Source: Betaproteobacteria bacterium (lineage in GTDB: Bacteria; Pseudomonadota; Gammaproteobacteria; Burkholderiales; Burkholderiaceae_E). From it: a stretch of DNA of 17,319 nucleotides. The DNA is taken from assembly GCA_009922405.1 (NCBI GenBank), contig RFVZ01000021.1:1-17319 (forward strand), in the 5' to 3' direction. Within the stretch, counting starts at the first letter, position 1, and every line of letters begins with the position of its first letter. Below are positions 6,364 to 13,800 of the stretch, piece after piece. Below the pieces are notes generated by a model that was given only the letters and a program-made list of their open reading frames with translations, was not told the origin of the DNA and did not search any database. A program made the position numbers and the translations under genes.

Positions 6364-6948
6364 ATGACTAAAGTTACTCGCGAATCACTCATGACGCTCG
6401 AGGCTTACGCCAAAGCTCGGCCAGAACTCCGTCAACAGATCATTGCCCACAAGAAGCTACGGTCTGTTCATCTGGGTGAGCATGTCAACCTCCTGTTCGA
6501 AGACGAAAAGACAATTCGATATCAAATTCAGGAAATGTTGCGGGTTGAGAAGATCTTCGAGGAAGAAGGTATCCAACACGAACTGGCGTCATACACCCCA
6601 CTGATCCCGGACGGCAGCAATTTCAAAGCGACCATGCTGATCGAATACCGGGATGAAAAGGCCCGCAAAGAAGCCCTCGCCAAGATGCATGGCATCGAGC
6701 GGCAGGTCTGGATTCAAGTCGAGGGTGCGGCAAAGGTGTTTGCTATTGCCGATGAAGATCTTGAGCGCGAAAACGAAGAAAAAACCAGTTCGGTTCACTT
6801 TTTGCGTTTTGAACTCACACCGGATATGGCCGCAGCCCTAAAGTACGGCGTTAGTTTAAGCGTGGGGGTGACGCATCCAGCCTACTCGGCGATAGTGTCC
6901 CCACTGAGTAACGATCAGCGCAATGCATTGGTCGCTGACCTGGCCTGA
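6364..6948 (+). CDS. DUF3501 family protein
   Basis: A 194-residue cytoplasmic protein of the DUF3501 family, whose biochemical role is not known to me. Recognisable family segments are LEAYAKARPELR, HKKLRSVHLGEHVNLLFED, RYQIQEMLRVEKI, LIPDGSNFKATMLIEY, ADEDLER and KTSSVHFLRF. It has no cysteines, no signal peptide and no membrane segment. The ATG at 6364 has AGGA at 6351-6354. An in-frame ATG at 6307 would overlap the previous gene and lacks such a site. It follows the CCG-domain protein by 40 bp and ends the group. The convergent ispF stop is 12 bp away, with no obvious terminator between. From memory, this family often accompanies rubrerythrin and CCG-type Fe-S proteins in betaproteobacteria, which supports a shared function. 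Confidence 0.88.
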   Translation: MTKVTRESLMTLEAYAKARPELRQQIIAHKKLRSVHLGEHVNLLFEDEKTIRYQIQEMLRVEKIFEEEGIQHELASYTPLIPDGSNFKATMLIEYRDEKARKEALAKMHGIERQVWIQVEGAAKVFAIADEDLERENEEKTSSVHFLRFELTPDMAAALKYGVSLSVGVTHPAYSAIVSPLSNDQRNALVADLA

Positions 6949-6960
6949 GCCTTGTTCGAA

Positions 6961-7470
6961 CTAGGTTGAGCTGAGATTCAGGCGGGACAGCAAAACAACC
7001 GCCTGAACTTCGATCGCTTCAGCGCGTCCAACTGCGCCAAATCCTTCAGCCGTTTTGGCCTTCAGGTTGATCGCACTGGCATCGAGCTTAAGCACCTGAG
7101 CGATTGATTCGATCATGCGCGGCAGGTGCGGTGCGAGTTTAGGGGCCTGGGCGATGATCGTTGCGTCCAGGTTTCCAATTTCCCAGCCCGCGGTGGTGAT
7201 CGTCTGAAGCACTCGCCCCAGCAAAATTCGGCTATCGGCGCCCCGATATTGCGGGTCGTTGTCCGGAAAGTGTTGACCGATGTCGCCCAACCCAGCCGCA
7301 CCCAACAGGGCGTCCGTAATCGCATGCAAGAGCGCGTCCGCATCGGAATGCCCAAGAAGGCCATGAGAATGTGGAATCGTAATGCCACCCAGAATTAACG
7401 GTCGACCCGACACCAAAGCGTGAATATCCCAGCCCTGCCCAATCCGGATCGAATTGCGAACCGCGGTCAT
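6961..7470 (-). CDS. ispF: IspF, 2-C-methyl-D-erythritol 2,4-cyclodiphosphate synthase
   Basis: A 169-residue enzyme of the MEP isoprenoid pathway. It cyclises CDP-methylerythritol 2-phosphate to the cyclodiphosphate with release of CMP, as a trimer in the cytoplasm. Metal ligands D15, H17 (GQGWDIHA) and H49 are present, along with LLGHSDAD, the GLGDIGQHFPDNDP loop and the TIIAQAPKLAPH segment. The C-terminal signature is slightly unusual: AEGFGAVGRAEAI where E. coli has EKLGFTGRGEGI. I chose the ATG at 7470 because it overlaps the ispD stop as ATGA and has GGGAG 5 bases upstream. ATGs at 7497 and 7482 would reach further into ispD and add residues not seen in the family. Co-translation with IspD is likely. 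Confidence 0.93.
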   Translation of the reverse strand: MTAVRNSIRIGQGWDIHALVSGRPLILGGITIPHSHGLLGHSDADALLHAITDALLGAAGLGDIGQHFPDNDPQYRGADSRILLGRVLQTITTAGWEIGNLDATIIAQAPKLAPHLPRMIESIAQVLKLDASAINLKAKTAEGFGAVGRAEAIEVQAVVLLSRLNLSST

Positions 7471-8189
7471 CGAATCTCCCATGAACGTGAAAGCCACTCG
7501 AGGTCTTCGCTTACTGTGACCTTAAGATTCCCTTTGGTGCCCGGCAATACCCGCGGGTGCCATCCTTCAAGCTCGATCGCCCTGGCCTCATCGGTCACTT
7601 CTGGATGACGTTCGAGCGCTTGTTGAAGCAACCCGACCGGAAACAACTGAGGGGTCTGCGCCAGCCACAACAGCGCGCGATCCTCGGTCGCAACGATTCG
7701 CCCGTCCCGAACTCGCTTCACGGTATCAACCACCGGAAGCGCCAGCAATCCACCGGTCGGATCGTCTTCGAGCTGCTCGATCAATTCGTCGATTTGGGCT
7801 GGGCGAATCCCGGGGCGAGCCGCATCGTGAACCAACACCCGATCATGGTCGGCCAGCGCCATAGGCTGATCGCGCAGAGCCATCAGCCCGTTCAACACCG
7901 AATCACGACGCGTTGCGCCGCCCACCCGCAGAACAAGCGGTCGTCTCCCGATCGAGTCGCCGAGATGCTGCTCAACTTCAGTGTCATGAGCAGCCACGAC
8001 AACCGCAATGGCGTCGATCCGTTGCGCCCGCTGGAAGGCTCGGACCACGTGCGACAACAGCGATTTGCCATGCAAGCTCAGGTATTGCTTGGGAATGGCA
8101 GCGCCCATCCGCCGGCCCTCGCCGGCAGCGGGTATCAGTGCGACGTGTCGAATAGGGCCGGTCGGGGTTTGCGGTTCTGGCTGCACCAT
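7467..8189 (-). CDS. ispD: IspD, 2-C-methyl-D-erythritol 4-phosphate cytidylyltransferase
   Basis: A 240-residue nucleotidyltransferase that joins CTP and methylerythritol 4-phosphate in the MEP pathway. The CTP-binding loop PAAGEGRRMG (20-29) with PKQY and K34 is clear. VHDAARPGI, LPVVDTVKRV, AQTPQLFP and TDEARAIE follow, and the C terminus has the GTKGNLKVTVSEDL signature. The ATG at 8189 gives a length normal for the family. The open frame continues upstream to 8291, but those codons would overlap mfd on the other strand and look unlike the family. There is little room for a ribosome binding site, only AGG close to the ATG. The gene overlaps ispF by 4 bases and diverges from mfd across 26 bp. 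Confidence 0.93.
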   Translation of the reverse strand: MVQPEPQTPTGPIRHVALIPAAGEGRRMGAAIPKQYLSLHGKSLLSHVVRAFQRAQRIDAIAVVVAAHDTEVEQHLGDSIGRRPLVLRVGGATRRDSVLNGLMALRDQPMALADHDRVLVHDAARPGIRPAQIDELIEQLEDDPTGGLLALPVVDTVKRVRDGRIVATEDRALLWLAQTPQLFPVGLLQQALERHPEVTDEARAIELEGWHPRVLPGTKGNLKVTVSEDLEWLSRSWEIR

Positions 8190-8196
8190 GCCTGAG

Positions 8197-8206
8197 ATTC
8201 TATAGA
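8197..8206. promoter_or_regulatory. Possible shared palindromic -10 element for ispD and mfd
   Basis: The 26-bp gap between the ispD and mfd start codons contains the 8-bp palindrome TCTATAGA (8199-8206). It gives TATAGA on the plus strand (8201-8206) and TAGAAT on the minus strand (8202-8197), both near the TATAAT consensus. Predicted transcription starts would fall within a few bases of each ATG, implying nearly leaderless messages. No convincing -35 box is visible on either side. Confidence 0.35.
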
Positions 8207-8215
8207 CTTCGCGCC

Positions 8216-11200
8216 ATGTTGAATCTTCGCAAAGACACACCTGAGCACACCAGCGCAAGCACGATTCGCCTGGCAACCCATTCGCTGCCAAAGGAAGGGG
8301 CGGCCTGGAGTGTGGCCCCCACCACTGGCGCAGCCGACGCGCTGCATCTGGCTGAATGCGGTAACCGCGCGCTCGCGGAGCACCGCCTGCTTGTCGTTAT
8401 TGCGGGTAACGCTCCCGACGTTGCTCGTCTGAGCGAAGAAATCGCCTGGTTTGCCCCCCAGTTGAGGGTGGCTCAGTTGCCCGATTGGGAGACACTCCCC
8501 TACGACGCCTTTTCACCCCACCAGGATCTGATCAGCGAGCGCCTCGCGACCCTCTGGCGCTTGGGGCGCCGAGAGGTTGACGTGGTTGTCCTGGCTGCTT
8601 CCACCGCTCTGCAGCGCCTGGCCCCCACGGGCTTCCTGGCGGCGCATGCCTTTGAATTTACCAAAGGGTCGGCCCTCGATGCTAAGGGCCTGCGCGCTCA
8701 ACTTGTGCTGGCCGGTTATGACCACGTCGCTCAGGTCCTCAAGCCCGGCGAATACTCGGTACGTGGCAGCTTGATCGACCTCTTCCCCATGGGGTCGCTA
8801 CTGCCTTATCGAATCGACCTTTTCGATGAGGACGTTGATTCGATCCGAGCATTTGATCCCGACACCCAAAGAACACTCTATCCGGTGGAGTCGGTACGGT
8901 TACTCCCCGGACGGGAATTTCCACTCGACGAAGCCGCACGTAACGGCTTTCGCAGCCGTTGGCGCGAACGCTTCGAAGGCGACCCCTCGCGTGCGCCGAT
9001 CTACCGAGATCTCGGTAACGGAATCGCTGCGGGCGGCATTGAATACTGGCTGCCGCTTTTTTTCGAAACAACTGCGACTGTTTTCGAATACCTGCCCACG
9101 AACGCTCTCCTGGCGCTACATGGCGATGTCGAGGCGGCCACACGAAGTTTTCGGGAGGACGCGCAGAACAGGTGGCGCTTCCTGGCCCATGATTCCGAAC
9201 GCCCACTGTTAAAACCAGAAGAGCTATTCCTATCTCCAGATCAGTTTTTTGTCGCCGCTCGAAACTTCGGGCGAATCACCCTGCGCCGGGTCAATACCGG
9301 TCAAATCCTCACAGGGTCGGAAACCGAGGCGCAGCCGCCGTCGCGTCAGCTCCCCGATCTGAGCGTGGAGCGACGTGCTGAGGACCCTATAGCCGCCTTT
9401 CGAAGTTTCATTGGGCACTTCACCGATGCAACGCACGGCGGGCGCGTTTTCGTTCTGGCGGAATCAGCAGGTCGTCGCGAGACACTGACCACACTCTTCA
9501 TTGAAGCCGGTCTGAAGCCGCATCCAATCGAGTCATGGCAGGCATTCCTTGCGAGTGACTGTCCCTTTGGCTTGGGCATTGGCCCCCTCACTGATGGATT
9601 TTCACTGGCGAGCCCAGCGCTGCATGGTTCGACGGACATCCCACTCGCAATCGTTACAGAAGGCGAACTATTCCGCGGAACGGTGCGCCGCAAGGGCCGA
9701 GGTTCGCGCGGGCAGCAAACCAATGTCGATGCGATCGTCCGCGATCTCTCTGAACTCAAGGTCGGCGATCCGGTTGTCCATGCACATCACGGAATTGGTC
9801 GCTATTGCGGCTTGATCACAATGGATTTGGGCGATGGGGCAGCGGAATTTCTGGAGCTGATTTACGCCAACCAGACCAAGTTATTTGTCCCCGTGAGTGC
9901 CCTCCAGTTGATCGGCCGTTACACCGGGGCCGCCCCTGAAGATGCTCCGCTTCATGCGCTCGGGTCTGGGCAGTGGGAAAAAGCTCGACGTAAAGCCGCC
10001 GCACAGGCCCGTGATACGGCTGCCGAATTGCTGAATCTATACGCTCGCCGTGCCGCCAGGAGCGGCCATGCCTTTGCTTTCGATGCCAAAGCCTATGAAG
10101 CCTTTGCACAGGGTTTTGGCTTCGAGGAAACTGCCGATCAACTGGCCGCCATTCACGCAACAATTCAAGATTTGGTGTCTGGAAAGCCCATGGACCGGTT
10201 GGTTTGTGGTGATGTCGGTTTTGGCAAGACGGAAGTTGCCTTGCGCGCCGCGTTTGTTGCGGTTTCGGATGGCAAGCAGGTGGCCATTCTGGTCCCAACC
10301 ACGTTGTTGGCAGAGCAGCACTACGAGTCCGTGAGCAGTCGATTTGCTGACTGGCCAGTCAAGGTCGCTGAACTCAGTCGTTTTCGCAACGCCAAGGAAA
10401 TTAAGGCAGCGCTGGCCGGGTTGGCTGACGGCACCATCGACATCGTCATTGGCACTCATAAATTGCTCGCCAAGGATGTTCAATTTAAGCGTTTAGGCCT
10501 GCTGATCATCGACGAAGAACACCGGTTTGGCGTGCGCCAGAAGGAGGCACTCAAAAACATGCGCTCAGAGGTTGACGTGCTGACCCTGACCGCCACACCG
10601 ATCCCCCGAACCCTGGCGATGAGCCTTGAGGGGATGCGCGACTTCTCAATTATTGCCACGGCCCCCCAGCGACGACTGGCTATCAAAACCTTTGTGCGGC
10701 GCGAGGAAGCCGGTGCGATCCGCGAGGCCTTATTACGCGAGTTGAAACGCGGCGGCCAGGCGTACTTTCTGCACAATGAAGTCGAGACCATTGAGAACCG
10801 TCGACAGATGCTGGTAGAACTCGTGCCCGAAGCGCGCATCGCTGTAGCCCACGGACAGATGCATGAGCGAGACCTAGAACGCGTGATGAAGGACTTTCAT
10901 CAACAACGCTTCAATGTACTTTTGTGTACAACAATTATTGAAACCGGCATCGATGTGCCGACCGCTAACACCATCGTCATTCACCGTGCGGATCGCTTTG
11001 GACTTGGCCAGTTACATCAATTACGGGGTCGGGTCGGTCGATCTCATCATCAGGCCTATGCCTATCTCCTCACACCCGACGAATCGGCGATCACCAAGGA
11101 CGCACTCAAGCGACTGCAGGCCATCCAGGCCATGGAAGAACTTGGGAGTGGGTTCTATCTTGCGATGCACGATCTGGAGATTCGGGGTGCGGGCGAAGTG

Positions 11201-11779
11201 CTGGGCGAGCACCAGTCAGGGGAAGTCTCTGCGGTCGGGTTCCAGATCTATGTTGACATGATTGAGCAGGCGGTCCGATCCCTGAAGGCAGGACGGGAAC
11301 CCGACCTGAATGCCCCATTGGGCGTCACCACGGAAATCAACCTGCATACCCCCGCGCTTTTGCCCAACGACTATTGTCCGGATGTTCATGAGCGCCTGAC
11401 ACTTTACAAACGATTGGCAAGCGCCGCAGACACTGATGCACTCGAGGGCTTGACCGAGGAACTCGTGGATCGATTTGGGAAGCTCCCAGAGCCGGCCCAT
11501 GCGTTGATCGAAACCCACCGCCTGCGCCTCATTGCAGAGGCATTGGGTTTAAGCCGGATCGATGCTGCAAGCGAAGCGATTGTTCTTCAGTTTGGTCAAG
11601 ATTCGACCGTCGAGCCCGAAACGATCATCCGCTATTTGCAATCACAGAAGGATGTCCGGATGACCGGATCGGACCGCATCCGGATCACCCTGAAGGACGC
11701 CGATCTGAATACTCGACTCCAGCGGATTCGCGCCACCTGCAAAGCACTCAAACCCCAGGCTCTGCTGGCCAAGGTATGA
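8216..11779 (+). CDS. mfd: Mfd, transcription-repair coupling factor
   Basis: A 1187-residue ATP-dependent translocase. It displaces RNA polymerase stalled at DNA lesions and recruits UvrA. The N-terminal UvrB-like module (about 20-350) carries DWETLPYD and the GEYSVRG ... DLFPMGS segment. The RNA polymerase interaction domain (about 510-580) begins VHAHHGIGRY. The RecG-like motor follows with Walker A GFGKT (G670-K671-T672), DEEH box 766-769, TATPIPRTLAMS, and motif VI LRGRVGRS near residue 935. The TRCF C-terminal domain closes the protein. The length is slightly above E. coli Mfd (1148). The ATG at 8216 has no ribosome binding site, consistent with a very short or absent leader. The stop overlaps serB as ATGA. 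Confidence 0.96.
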   Translation: MLNLRKDTPEHTSASTIRLATHSLPKEGAAWSVAPTTGAADALHLAECGNRALAEHRLLVVIAGNAPDVARLSEEIAWFAPQLRVAQLPDWETLPYDAFSPHQDLISERLATLWRLGRREVDVVVLAASTALQRLAPTGFLAAHAFEFTKGSALDAKGLRAQLVLAGYDHVAQVLKPGEYSVRGSLIDLFPMGSLLPYRIDLFDEDVDSIRAFDPDTQRTLYPVESVRLLPGREFPLDEAARNGFRSRWRERFEGDPSRAPIYRDLGNGIAAGGIEYWLPLFFETTATVFEYLPTNALLALHGDVEAATRSFREDAQNRWRFLAHDSERPLLKPEELFLSPDQFFVAARNFGRITLRRVNTGQILTGSETEAQPPSRQLPDLSVERRAEDPIAAFRSFIGHFTDATHGGRVFVLAESAGRRETLTTLFIEAGLKPHPIESWQAFLASDCPFGLGIGPLTDGFSLASPALHGSTDIPLAIVTEGELFRGTVRRKGRGSRGQQTNVDAIVRDLSELKVGDPVVHAHHGIGRYCGLITMDLGDGAAEFLELIYANQTKLFVPVSALQLIGRYTGAAPEDAPLHALGSGQWEKARRKAAAQARDTAAELLNLYARRAARSGHAFAFDAKAYEAFAQGFGFEETADQLAAIHATIQDLVSGKPMDRLVCGDVGFGKTEVALRAAFVAVSDGKQVAILVPTTLLAEQHYESVSSRFADWPVKVAELSRFRNAKEIKAALAGLADGTIDIVIGTHKLLAKDVQFKRLGLLIIDEEHRFGVRQKEALKNMRSEVDVLTLTATPIPRTLAMSLEGMRDFSIIATAPQRRLAIKTFVRREEAGAIREALLRELKRGGQAYFLHNEVETIENRRQMLVELVPEARIAVAHGQMHERDLERVMKDFHQQRFNVLLCTTIIETGIDVPTANTIVIHRADRFGLGQLHQLRGRVGRSHHQAYAYLLTPDESAITKDALKRLQAIQAMEELGSGFYLAMHDLEIRGAGEVLGEHQSGEVSAVGFQIYVDMIEQAVRSLKAGREPDLNAPLGVTTEINLHTPALLPNDYCPDVHERLTLYKRLASAADTDALEGLTEELVDRFGKLPEPAHALIETHRLRLIAEALGLSRIDAASEAIVLQFGQDSTVEPETIIRYLQSQKDVRMTGSDRIRITLKDADLNTRLQRIRATCKALKPQALLAKV

Positions 11780-12780
11780 CTACGTCGACTCAAGTGTTAG
11801 ACGTCACAGACCGCACGCCAGAGACCTCCCAGTTTGACCTCGTTCTCGTTAAAGAAAATATGCGAGGGCTCGGGATCATCGGGGGGTTAGACCACGCGGT
11901 GTCAGCGCGGGGTGCATTGCTAGACATGGATCGGCCAGATTCGTTAAATCATTTACTGCAACAGACTGCCTCATGGATTGAGGGCCTTCAACGACCAGCG
12001 TTTGCGGAAAACGGGACCCGATCAAGCCTCCGATTCGCCTCGATCGAAATCAATTCAGAGTGGCGGACAGCGGTCGCGGCTTTGTGTGAAAGGCATGAAG
12101 TTGACCATGCCTTCCTACCATCGACCCGTCGCCGGCTAAGTGATTACAGCGTACTTGCGATGGACATGGACTCGACGCTCATTACGATCGAATGCATCGA
12201 TGAACTGGGCGACTGGTGTGGGCGCAAAGGGGAAATCGCTTCGATTACCGAAGCGGCCATGCGGGGCGAGATTCCAAATTTTTCCGAAAGCTTGCGCCAG
12301 CGGGTCGCCCTGCTGGCGGGCCTTGATTCGAGCGCTCTCGAATCGGTCTATGCCGAGCGCCTTCGGCTATCACCTGGCGCAGATCGACTTTTGAGCGCCG
12401 CGCACACCGCAGGACTTAAGACCTTACTGGTATCGGGTGGATTCACGTTTTTTACAGATCGCCTGCGCGACCGTTTGGGCCTGGCGGCCGCCCATGCAAA
12501 TAAACTTGAAGTCGTTGATGGCAAGCTGACCGGACGAGTCCTTGGTCAGATTGTCGACGCCGAAGAAAAAGCTGCCGAACTCCAAAGGGTGTGTTGTGAA
12601 TTCGGTGTGAACCTGGATCAAAGCATCGCGATCGGCGATGGCGCCAATGATCTCAAGATGCTCGGCCTCGCTGGACTTGGTGTTGCCTACCATGCCAAAC
12701 CCGTTGTGGCAGCACAGGCCAATATCGCTATTCGGTACGGCGGCCTTGATCGTCTGCTGGACTTTCTGCCGGCCTCATGA
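11776..12780 (+). CDS. serB: SerB, phosphoserine phosphatase
   Basis: A 334-residue HAD-superfamily phosphatase that performs the last step of serine synthesis, phosphoserine to serine. The N-terminal 120 residues form the regulatory-type domain seen in long SerB proteins. HAD motif I is DMDST with nucleophile D130 and acid/base D132. The cap region contains ECIDELGDWCG and MRGEIPNFSESLRQRV. Motif II is LLVSGGF with S220, and motifs III/IV are the AEEKA lysine and IGDGANDLKML. The start overlaps the mfd stop by 4 bases, so the two are co-translated although their functions are unrelated. At the 3' end it abuts the convergent metallophosphoesterase gene, the two stop codons lying in the palindrome TCATGA. 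Confidence 0.94.
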   Translation: MTTSTQVLDVTDRTPETSQFDLVLVKENMRGLGIIGGLDHAVSARGALLDMDRPDSLNHLLQQTASWIEGLQRPAFAENGTRSSLRFASIEINSEWRTAVAALCERHEVDHAFLPSTRRRLSDYSVLAMDMDSTLITIECIDELGDWCGRKGEIASITEAAMRGEIPNFSESLRQRVALLAGLDSSALESVYAERLRLSPGADRLLSAAHTAGLKTLLVSGGFTFFTDRLRDRLGLAAAHANKLEVVDGKLTGRVLGQIVDAEEKAAELQRVCCEFGVNLDQSIAIGDGANDLKMLGLAGLGVAYHAKPVVAAQANIAIRYGGLDRLLDFLPAS

Positions 12781-13800
12781 TCCATCTACCACCGTAAATC
12801 CAAACACAGAGCGGCTGCCAAGATCCACCGTGACTTTGACGCCGCGGGTGTCTGTGGCGCCGAAGACTTCGAGACGGGTGAGATTGGTGATGGGCTGCCC
12901 AAGAGAATCCCGAAAAGGGTTGTCGACCCGGAATTGATGGGAATCGCCGTGAATCACAAGGACGGGGCGGTCAAATTCCTTTGCCAGCGGAAGCAGCGTG
13001 CGCCCGATAACCCGGGCAAATCCGCTATTTTCGGCAAAGCCCGCACGGCTTCCTTTGTCATCCAATACGTCGGCATGAAACATCACGACGATCGCCGGGG
13101 CCTGCTCGCGAACCGCCTTGGCAAACCCTTGTTCGAGCCAGCTCACAACTGCCAGTTCCCTGGCTTTGAACTCTTCAACCGCCGCGGGGTCCTTAGGGTC
13201 CAGCCCATTGTTCGAGCCCACGATGTGGGCGGTGAGGAACTGAACGCTATGAACAGTGAATCGTGCGTTTTCTACGTACGTTTCAAACTTCGGATCGACT
13301 TCTGATTGACGCTCCAACGCCATACGTCCCCGCCCCAAAGATCGGGGTTCGGTAAAAAATAGTTGGCGCAGACGACTGAGGCGTTCGCGAGGGTCAAATC
13401 GTCCAGCAAGCGCCCGATGACAGTCAGTCCATTCGTTATCACCCGGCGTATAAACCAAGGGCCGCTCAAAGCGGTTGAAAAAGCCGAGTTGCTCAATAAA
13501 GGCTTCATCCGAGCAAATTGAACTGCCTGACTTAAAGTCGCCAATGTGGACACTGAAAACCGGATCAAGGCGATTGATCTGCGCAATCAGTCGCTCATAG
13601 GGGGGATGCGACAGCATCGCGGGCCCATACGGCAGGTCGCCGAGCGCAACAAAATAAAACGGCGAGGCGGGCGAACCGGCCGTCTGCAGGGTCTGTGTCT
13701 GTGCCTGTGCCTGTGCCTGTGCCGGTTGTGCCTGTGCCTGCGTGGCGGTTGACACCACGCACATCAAAACGATTAAAAATGATCGAAGCGACCGGGTCAT
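12775..13800 (-). CDS. Secreted calcineurin-like metallophosphoesterase
   Basis: A 341-residue exported protein. Residues 1 to about 24 form a signal peptide (TRSLRSF, hydrophobic core, cleavage near TQAQA). A Gln-Ala-rich low-complexity linker follows (residues 21-39), encoded by a hexanucleotide repeat. The mature part has features of metallophosphoesterases: D55 in GDLPYG, D87 in HIGDFKSG, GDNEW at 119-123, a FHADVLD histidine and a late VIHGDSHQ. The first motif lacks the usual GDxH histidine, and GNH reads GDNE, so it is a divergent member. The substrate is unknown. The ATG overlaps the rimO stop as ATGA and has GAGGGG 8 bases upstream (13809-13814). It converges with serB and shares 6 bases with it. 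Confidence 0.78.
   Translation of the reverse strand: MTRSLRSFLIVLMCVVSTATQAQAQPAQAQAQAQTQTLQTAGSPASPFYFVALGDLPYGPAMLSHPPYERLIAQINRLDPVFSVHIGDFKSGSSICSDEAFIEQLGFFNRFERPLVYTPGDNEWTDCHRALAGRFDPRERLSRLRQLFFTEPRSLGRGRMALERQSEVDPKFETYVENARFTVHSVQFLTAHIVGSNNGLDPKDPAAVEEFKARELAVVSWLEQGFAKAVREQAPAIVVMFHADVLDDKGSRAGFAENSGFARVIGRTLLPLAKEFDRPVLVIHGDSHQFRVDNPFRDSLGQPITNLTRLEVFGATDTRGVKVTVDLGSRSVFGFTVVDGS
13691..13741. repeat. Hexanucleotide tandem repeat inside the metallophosphoesterase gene
   Basis: On the plus strand, units of GCCTGT with variants GTCTGT, GCCGGT and GCCTGC run through this stretch, broken once by TGT. They encode the Gln-Ala linker just after the signal peptide. Unit length is a multiple of three, so copy-number change would alter linker length without breaking the frame. 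Confidence 0.7.

Noticed and set aside
6949..6960. Terminator between the convergent DUF3501 and ispF genes
   Set aside because: Only 12 bases separate the stops, and I could not find a stable stem followed by T residues on either strand.
7557..8195. Plus-strand open frame (212 codons) opposite ispD
   Set aside because: It covers almost exactly the ispD coding region in antisense, and its translation is low-quality and His/Gln/Arg-rich.
8190..8291. Upstream extension of ispD to 8291
   Set aside because: These codons are antisense to the start of mfd, and the added residues (Cys/Trp-rich) are unlike IspD. The ATG at 8189 gives the normal length.
13691..13741. Short tandem units considered as a CRISPR array
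   Set aside because: The units are 6 bases with no spacers and lie in frame within a coding region, so this is a microsatellite-type repeat.
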